Source: Lachnospiraceae bacterium
GTDB taxonomy: Bacteria; Bacillota; Clostridia; Lachnospirales; Lachnospiraceae
DNA length: 10,284 nucleotides
Assembly: GCA_900772675.1 (NCBI GenBank)
Contig: CAAGRM010000069.1
Location: 1-10,284 of the forward strand
Reading direction: 5' to 3'
The notes below the pieces were generated by a model that was given only the letters and a program-made list of their open reading frames with translations, did not search any database and was not told where the DNA came from. Position numbers and translations under genes: made by a program. Within the stretch, counting starts at the first letter, position 1, and the number at the start of each line of letters is the position of its first letter. Of the stretch, positions 6,151 through 10,284 are shown piece by piece.

Positions 6151-6179
6151 AACCTTTTTCCGCTTCTGTTCATATGGTA
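6151..6179 (+). promoter_or_regulatory. Sigma-K-type sporulation promoter of the amidase gene
   Basis: The sequence AACC (6151-6154), exactly 16 bases, then CATATGGTA (6171-6179) matches the Bacillus sigma-K consensus mACm-N16-CATAnnnTA at every specified position. The start point would fall near 6186, about 26 bases before the amidase ATG and just ahead of its AGGAG site (6197-6201). Sigma-K directs late mother-cell transcription, which agrees with the gene product. No competing sigma-A promoter is evident for this gene. Confidence 0.75.
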
Positions 6180-6211
6180 AGTAGAACCGTATTTTCAGGA
6201 GCTTTGATCTT

Positions 6212-7114
6212 ATGCCCTATACTATCGTAATCGACGCCGGACACGGGGGAAGCGATCCGGGCGCTGTCTATGAGGGACGCAGGGAAAAAGACGATAATCT
6301 TTCGCTTGCCACAAAGGTCGGCGAACTGCTTTCCCAACAGGGTGTCTCTGTCATTTATACCCGCACAGCAGATGTTTATCAGACACCATTCGAAAAAGCG
6401 CAGATAGCAAATCAGGCAGATGCCGACTTTTTTATTTCCTTTCACAGAAATTCCTCGGAGGAACCCAACCAGTATAGCGGAGTAGAAACACTGGTCTATG
6501 ACCCTTCCGGCATCAAGCAGACGATGGCCGAAAACATCAACGGCGCTCTTTCGAAACTCGGATTCCGAAATCTCGGTGTGAAGGCACGCCCCGGTCTCGT
6601 TGTTCTCCGGCGCACAAAAATGCCGGCTCTTCTGATTGAAACCGGCTTTTTAAACAACACAAAGGACAATGCGCTCTATGATGAAAAGCAGCCGGAAATC
6701 GCACGTGCGATTGCAGATGCAGTGCTTGGCACACTCGATCTTGAAACCATTACTAAAGCAGATCAAAGCGCCGCAGAGGCTGATCCTGTCATCAAACCAG
6801 ATTCTGTGCCGGAGGCAGCGGCGCGCCGGGAGCCTCTGCGCCCTTCTGCTCCGTCCTGCCCGGAACCACCGGATCAGGAAGACTCTTCCGATACACCGGA
6901 AACCTTCTACCGCGTCCAGACTGGTCTTTTCCGCATCCGCCAGAATGCCGACCGCATGCTCTACGACCTTCTCGATCAGGGTTATCCTGCTTTTCTTCTT
7001 GCTGAGGATGGATTTTTCAAAGTCCAGGTGGGTGCTTACCGCCAGCTCGGAAACGCGATTCTGATGGAACGCCGCCTGCGCCGCGACGGATATTCCACCT
7101 TGATTACCACCTGA
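6212..7114 (+). CDS. N-acetylmuramoyl-L-alanine amidase (Amidase_3) with C-terminal SPOR domain, CwlC-like
   Basis: This zinc enzyme cleaves the bond between N-acetylmuramic acid and L-alanine in peptidoglycan. The Amidase_3 domain fills about 3-175: zinc ligands H11 in DAGHGG, E25 and H78 in SFHRN, and catalytic E143 in LLIETGF. A proline- and acid-rich linker (about 178-230) leads to a SPOR domain (about 231-300, from FYRVQTGLF through KVQVGAY to the end) that binds glycan denuded of stem peptides. There is no signal peptide, just as in Bacillus subtilis CwlC, a sigma-K-dependent enzyme that accumulates in the mother cell and lyses it to free the spore. That architecture, together with the sigma-K-type promoter, makes mother-cell lysis the best role. 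AGGAG sits 10 bases before the ATG. Some signal-less members are exported by other routes, so vegetative roles remain possible. Confidence 0.93.
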   Translation: MPYTIVIDAGHGGSDPGAVYEGRREKDDNLSLATKVGELLSQQGVSVIYTRTADVYQTPFEKAQIANQADADFFISFHRNSSEEPNQYSGVETLVYDPSGIKQTMAENINGALSKLGFRNLGVKARPGLVVLRRTKMPALLIETGFLNNTKDNALYDEKQPEIARAIADAVLGTLDLETITKADQSAAEADPVIKPDSVPEAAARREPLRPSAPSCPEPPDQEDSSDTPETFYRVQTGLFRIRQNADRMLYDLLDQGYPAFLLAEDGFFKVQVGAYRQLGNAILMERRLRRDGYSTLITT

Positions 7115-7157
7115 TACTTTCCATCCGCCGCAGTGCGATCCTGCCCGGAGGGCTGTC

Positions 7158-7208
7158 AAAAAAACAGCAGAGCGTGCCGTAACTCTTCTTTCCGGCACGC
7201 TCTGCTGT
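7158..7208 (-). terminator. Rho-independent terminator of pcrA
   Basis: A perfect 16-bp GC-rich stem (7164-7179 with 7193-7208) around a 13-base loop is followed on the minus strand by a run of U residues (7164-7158). It lies about 40 bases beyond the pcrA stop. On the plus strand the stem is not followed by T residues, so it probably does not stop amidase transcription efficiently. Confidence 0.92.
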
Positions 7209-7249
7209 GAATCCAATCAGGAGCGCTGTAAAACGTAATTTACAGTATC

Positions 7250-9484
7250 TTATAGCTTCTTCAATTTTGCAAACGAAGCAAACATCTTTTTTGTCCCAGC
7301 CTGATCAAAGTTGACGGTAACCTCATAATCTCTTCCGCCATCTACAATATCCGTAACAGTGCCGACCCCAAACTTGATATGGCGCACCGTATCTCCGATC
7401 TCATAGTCAAGCTTCGTTGCTTTCTGCGCAGAAAATACTTTTGCCTGCTTCGGCTTTTCACGAAACGCCTGCCTCATTGCTGCATAGACACTTCCTCTCG
7501 TCGGAATGTCCATTTTCGGCTTGTGATCCTCGATCTCACCTCCCCGTTTTTCCCGTTCAAGGGAGATCAGCTCGCGCGGAATTTCTTTGATAAAACGTGA
7601 CATTTTGTTATACTGCACTTCTCCGCGGATCATTCTCTGACGTGCACATGTGAGCGTCAGATGCTTCATAGCACGTGTGATACCCACGTAGCAGAGGCGG
7701 CGCTCCTCCTCCAGCTCTGACGGATCATCTCCTGTAATCGTCATGTAGCTCGGGAAAATACCATCCTCCATACCGGCAAGGAACACATTCGGGAACTCCA
7801 GTCCCTTCGCAGAATGAAGCGTCATAAGAAGAACATAGTCGCTTTCTTCATCGACAGAATCGATGTCAGACACCAGTGCAACCTCCTGCAGAAATCCGCC
7901 GAGTGTCGGATGCTCCGCGCTTTCCTCATAATCCGCAATCTTTGAAATCAACTCATCGATGTTTTCGATGCGGGCTGCCGCCTCTTCCGTTCCCTCTGCC
8001 CTCAGATCTGCCACATAGCCGGTCTCTTCTATAATTTCATTCAGCAGTTCCTTAACCGACAGATAGTCTGCTTTCGCACGGAGCACCTGCAAAAAGGACG
8101 TAAAGGATTTGATTTTATTCAGAGAGCGCATCAGCCCCGGCACATAATCCGCTTCCAGAAGCGCGTCATAAAAACGGATGCCCTGCTCCGCCTCCCAGTC
8201 CTGCACTTTGTTGATCGTTGCCGCTCCGATGCCACGCCGCGGAACATTGATAATACGGAGTACCGCCAGATCGTCCTCCGGGTTTTCGATGACACGCAGG
8301 TACGCCAGCAGATCCTTGATTTCGCGTCTTGCATAGAAATTGACACCGCCTACGATTTTGTAAGGAACATTCGCAAGCAAAAGCTTTTCCTCAAAAAGAC
8401 GGGACTGCGCATTGGTACGGTAAAGAATCGCGTAATCACGGTACTTTTTCCCCTCCGTACGGACACCGCGCGTAATTTCTCCCGCTACGTACTCTGCCTC
8501 CTCAAAGCCGCTCTGGAACTGACGCAGATCAATGAGATCGCCTTCTTCGTTCTCTGTCCACAGTCGTTTTGCTTTTCTTCCCTGGTTATTCGCAATAACC
8601 TCATTCGCCGCATTCAGAATGTTCTGGGTGGAACGGTAATTCTGCTCCAGCTTGATGACCTTCGCATCCGGAAAAACATGCTCGAAGCTCAAAATATTTT
8701 CGATGTTTGCTCCGCGGAATTTATAGATCGACTGGTCATCATCACCCACAACACAAAGGTTGCGGTATTTTGCTGCCAGGAGACTTACAAAGCGGAACTG
8801 TACCGTGTTCGTATCCTGATACTCGTCAACCATGATATAACGGAACCGCTCCTGATAGTAGTCGAGCACCTCCGGAAACTGCTGGAATAATTTTACGGTC
8901 TGTACCAGCAAATCGTCAAAATCCATCGCATTGTTTTTCTTTAATTCCGCCTGGTATTCCGCATAAACTGCCGCATATTTCTGCAGCTTCCAGTCGATTC
9001 CGGCATCTATCCGGTACTGATCCGGCTCAACCATCTCATCCTTGGCTGCGGAGATTGCTGCCATAATCGCACGGTCACGGTAAAGCTTCGGATCCATCTG
9101 AAGCCGCTTCATAATATCTTTGATCAGCGATTTCTGGTCGTCAGTGTCGTAAATGGCAAAATTATTGGCATACCCCAATCGATCCGCATGACGACGCAGA
9201 ATCCGCACACAGCTCGAATGAAAGGTGCTGACCCAAACCTGCTCGGAACCATATCCCACAATTTTATCGACACGCTCCCGCATCTCCCCGGCCGCCTTGT
9301 TGGTAAATGTGATTGCCATAATATTCCACGGATTGACTCCTCTGTCACGGATGAGGGAAGCAATGCGGTGTGTCAGTACCCTCGTCTTTCCGGAACCGGC
9401 ACCTGCAAGAATCAGAAGCGGCCCGTCCGTGTGCTCTACCGCCTCTGTCTGCATCGGGTTTAATCCTGTTTCTGTCTGATTCAT
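7250..9484 (-). CDS. pcrA: ATP-dependent DNA helicase PcrA (UvrD/Rep family, SF1A)
   Basis: PcrA is the essential 3'-5' helicase of Firmicutes, acting in nucleotide excision repair, rolling-circle replication and removal of RecA or stalled RNA polymerase. The 744-residue protein has all SF1A motifs in order: a Q-motif near 8-14, Walker A GAGSGKT (28-34), TFTNKAAGEM (59-68), DFDDLL (188-193), Walker B VDEYQDTN (219-226), GDDDQSIYKFRGA (247-259), QNYRS (281-285), the LHSAKGLEF motif near 560, and the CYVGITRA motif VI near 600. The last 50 residues form the Tudor-like C-terminal domain (IGDTVRHIKFGVGTV) that contacts RNA polymerase. Length is normal. The start has GAGGAG 7 bases upstream. In Bacillus pcrA sits with pcrB and ligA; here neither is adjacent within the window and the gene appears monocistronic, with its own promoter and terminator. 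Confidence 0.98.
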   Translation of the reverse strand: MNQTETGLNPMQTEAVEHTDGPLLILAGAGSGKTRVLTHRIASLIRDRGVNPWNIMAITFTNKAAGEMRERVDKIVGYGSEQVWVSTFHSSCVRILRRHADRLGYANNFAIYDTDDQKSLIKDIMKRLQMDPKLYRDRAIMAAISAAKDEMVEPDQYRIDAGIDWKLQKYAAVYAEYQAELKKNNAMDFDDLLVQTVKLFQQFPEVLDYYQERFRYIMVDEYQDTNTVQFRFVSLLAAKYRNLCVVGDDDQSIYKFRGANIENILSFEHVFPDAKVIKLEQNYRSTQNILNAANEVIANNQGRKAKRLWTENEEGDLIDLRQFQSGFEEAEYVAGEITRGVRTEGKKYRDYAILYRTNAQSRLFEEKLLLANVPYKIVGGVNFYARREIKDLLAYLRVIENPEDDLAVLRIINVPRRGIGAATINKVQDWEAEQGIRFYDALLEADYVPGLMRSLNKIKSFTSFLQVLRAKADYLSVKELLNEIIEETGYVADLRAEGTEEAAARIENIDELISKIADYEESAEHPTLGGFLQEVALVSDIDSVDEESDYVLLMTLHSAKGLEFPNVFLAGMEDGIFPSYMTITGDDPSELEEERRLCYVGITRAMKHLTLTCARQRMIRGEVQYNKMSRFIKEIPRELISLEREKRGGEIEDHKPKMDIPTRGSVYAAMRQAFREKPKQAKVFSAQKATKLDYEIGDTVRHIKFGVGTVTDIVDGGRDYEVTVNFDQAGTKKMFASFAKLKKL

Positions 9485-9521
9485 ATTTTTTCTCCTCGTA
9501 CATTGTTTTCACATGGCTTTC

Positions 9522-9550
9522 AGTATATAACAAATCCGGTTAAGATACAA
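9522..9550 (-). promoter_or_regulatory. Probable sigma-A-type promoter of pcrA
   Basis: On the minus strand, TTGTAT (9550-9545), a 17-base spacer and TATACT (9527-9522). The start would be near 9515, giving a short leader of about 30 bases with the GAGGAG site. The LexA-like box lies 7 bases upstream of the -35. Confidence 0.6.
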
Positions 9551-9557
9551 GCTGTAG

Positions 9558-9571
9558 CGAACATATGTTGT
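9558..9571. promoter_or_regulatory. LexA (DinR)-type SOS box between pcrA and the DUF1836 gene
   Basis: The 14 bases CGAACATATGTTGT match the Firmicute LexA consensus CGAACATATGTTCG at 12 positions. One half-site (CGAAC) is perfect and the central 10 bases are a perfect palindrome; the last two bases of the other half differ. It lies just upstream of the pcrA -35 and about 31 bases upstream of the -35 of the divergent DUF1836 gene. pcrA is a known LexA target in Bacillus, which supports function here. A promoter-adjacent rather than overlapping position may mean weak repression. Confidence 0.6.
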
Positions 9572-9601
9572 GTTTTTCATAAACTTTTTTTCGGAAACTT
9601 C

Positions 9602-9630
9602 TTGCTATCTGGTATTGAAAACTATATAAT
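9602..9630 (+). promoter_or_regulatory. Sigma-A-type promoter of the DUF1836 gene
   Basis: TTGCTA (9602-9607), a 17-base spacer and a perfect TATAAT (9625-9630). The start would be near 9637, immediately ahead of the GAGGTG ribosome site, so the leader is very short (about 16 bases). Confidence 0.75.
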
Positions 9631-9652
9631 GGATATCGTGAGGTGATAACAA

Positions 9653-10273
9653 ATGACAATAGACTCAAATAAAATTCTTCATGATTTACTGAATTCTCTG
9701 GAGTCTCTGGAAGGCATTCGTCCGGAAGAAATTCCAAATATTGATTTATATATGGATCAGGTAACTACGTTTATGGACACACAGCTTGCCTCTTCCCGCC
9801 GTTTCGAGTCAGACAAGGTTCTGACCAAAACGATGATCAACAACTATGCAAAAAACAAGCTGCTTCCGCCGCCGGTGAAAAAGAAATATTCACCGGAGCA
9901 CATGATGCTTCTGATTTTTATTTATTACTTAAAAAACATTCTCTCGATTACAGATATCCAGACGCTGCTCTCCCCGATCACGGACCGCTACTTCGGCAGC
10001 GACAGCTCTTTTTCCATTGAGGATCTCTACCGTGAGGTTTTCCGCATGGAAAAAAGTGAGATCGACGTTGTAAAAGAAGATCTTCTGAAAAAGTATGATA
10101 TTTCCAGGACATTCTTCTGTGACACTCCGGCGGAGGATCAGAAGTTTTTGCAGCTTTTCTCTTTTATCTGCCTGATGAGCTTCGATGTTTATCTCAAAAA
10201 GCAGATGATCGAACATATGGTGGATCATCTGGCATCTCTTTCCCAGCCTTCGGATCCCAAAAAGAAAAGCTGA
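9653..10273 (+). CDS. DUF1836 domain protein, probable helix-turn-helix regulator
   Basis: The 206-residue protein has the DUF1836 core at about 28-130. It is recognised by PNIDLYMDQVTTFMD (28-42), then L-T-K-T-M-I-N-N-Y-A-K-N-K-L-L-P-P (57-73), KKKYSPEH (76-83), and a hydrophobic run followed by KNILSITDIQTLL (94-106). The middle part has the spacing of a MerR-like winged helix, in which the asparagine/tyrosine segment would form the recognition helix, so a DNA-binding role is plausible but not shown. The C-terminal 80 residues are variable and highly charged. Its ATG follows GAGGTG by about 7 bases, and it has its own promoter, divergent from pcrA with a LexA-like box between them. No terminator is seen before the window ends 11 bases later. 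Confidence 0.85.
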   Translation: MTIDSNKILHDLLNSLESLEGIRPEEIPNIDLYMDQVTTFMDTQLASSRRFESDKVLTKTMINNYAKNKLLPPPVKKKYSPEHMMLLIFIYYLKNILSITDIQTLLSPITDRYFGSDSSFSIEDLYREVFRMEKSEIDVVKEDLLKKYDISRTFFCDTPAEDQKFLQLFSFICLMSFDVYLKKQMIEHMVDHLASLSQPSDPKKKS

Positions 10274-10284
10274 ACAGATGTAAG

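Noticed and set aside
7164..7208. Terminator hairpin acting also for the amidase on the plus strand
   Set aside because: There is no T-run after the stem on the plus strand, so only the minus-strand role is supported.
6650..7216. 188-codon open frame on the minus strand opposite the amidase
   Set aside because: It is antisense to the SPOR/linker half of a well-supported gene, begins inside the pcrA terminator, and shows no family features.

Overview
The window looks like chromosomal DNA from a low-to-mid GC Firmicute, most likely a spore-forming member of the Clostridia (Lachnospiraceae-like). The reasons are strong AGGAGG-type ribosome binding sites, TTGACA/TATAAT promoters with extended TGn -10 elements, a PcrA helicase with a Firmicute-type LexA box, a DUF1836 protein, and a CwlC-like cell-wall amidase behind a textbook sigma-K promoter. 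The family assignment is inference; no rRNA or tRNA is present to settle it.

Layout. Positions 1-126 are AT-rich with no gene. Positions 127-353 form a large imperfect inverted repeat (about 66 Watson-Crick pairs, with a perfect 16-bp core) just beyond the stop of a minus-strand PAP2-like membrane phosphatase gene (356-1033). A minus-strand pair follows: a diacylglycerol-kinase-like lipid kinase (2106-3047) and a glycerophosphodiester phosphodiesterase (1181-2104), one base apart. Divergent from them is a 520-residue PucR/CdaR-type regulator (3306-4868) preceded by a 14-codon leader ORF coupled to it through an ATGA overlap. The regulator's 3' end overlaps, tail to tail, a second PAP2 phosphatase gene (4804-5325, minus), which lies 2 bases behind an NAD(P)-binding NmrA-like protein gene (5328-5984, minus). 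Next come the sigma-K-type amidase with a SPOR domain (6212-7114, plus), a minus-strand terminator, pcrA (7250-9484, minus), and a divergent DUF1836 gene (9653-10273, plus). A LexA-like box lies in the pcrA/DUF1836 intergenic region.

How it fits together. The left half is rich in lipid-phosphate chemistry: two PAP2 phosphatases, a lipid kinase and a GDPD, all on the minus strand. This suggests turnover of diacylglycerol/phosphatidate, glycerophosphodiesters and perhaps polyprenyl phosphate, with the divergent PucR-type protein as a possible local regulator. The right half holds unrelated housekeeping or developmental genes: mother-cell lysis (amidase) and DNA repair/replication (PcrA). I see no CRISPR array, phage, transposase, toxin-antitoxin pair or defence system. 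The least explained elements are the long inverted repeat, the coupled leader peptide, and the structured leader of the NAD(P)-binding gene.
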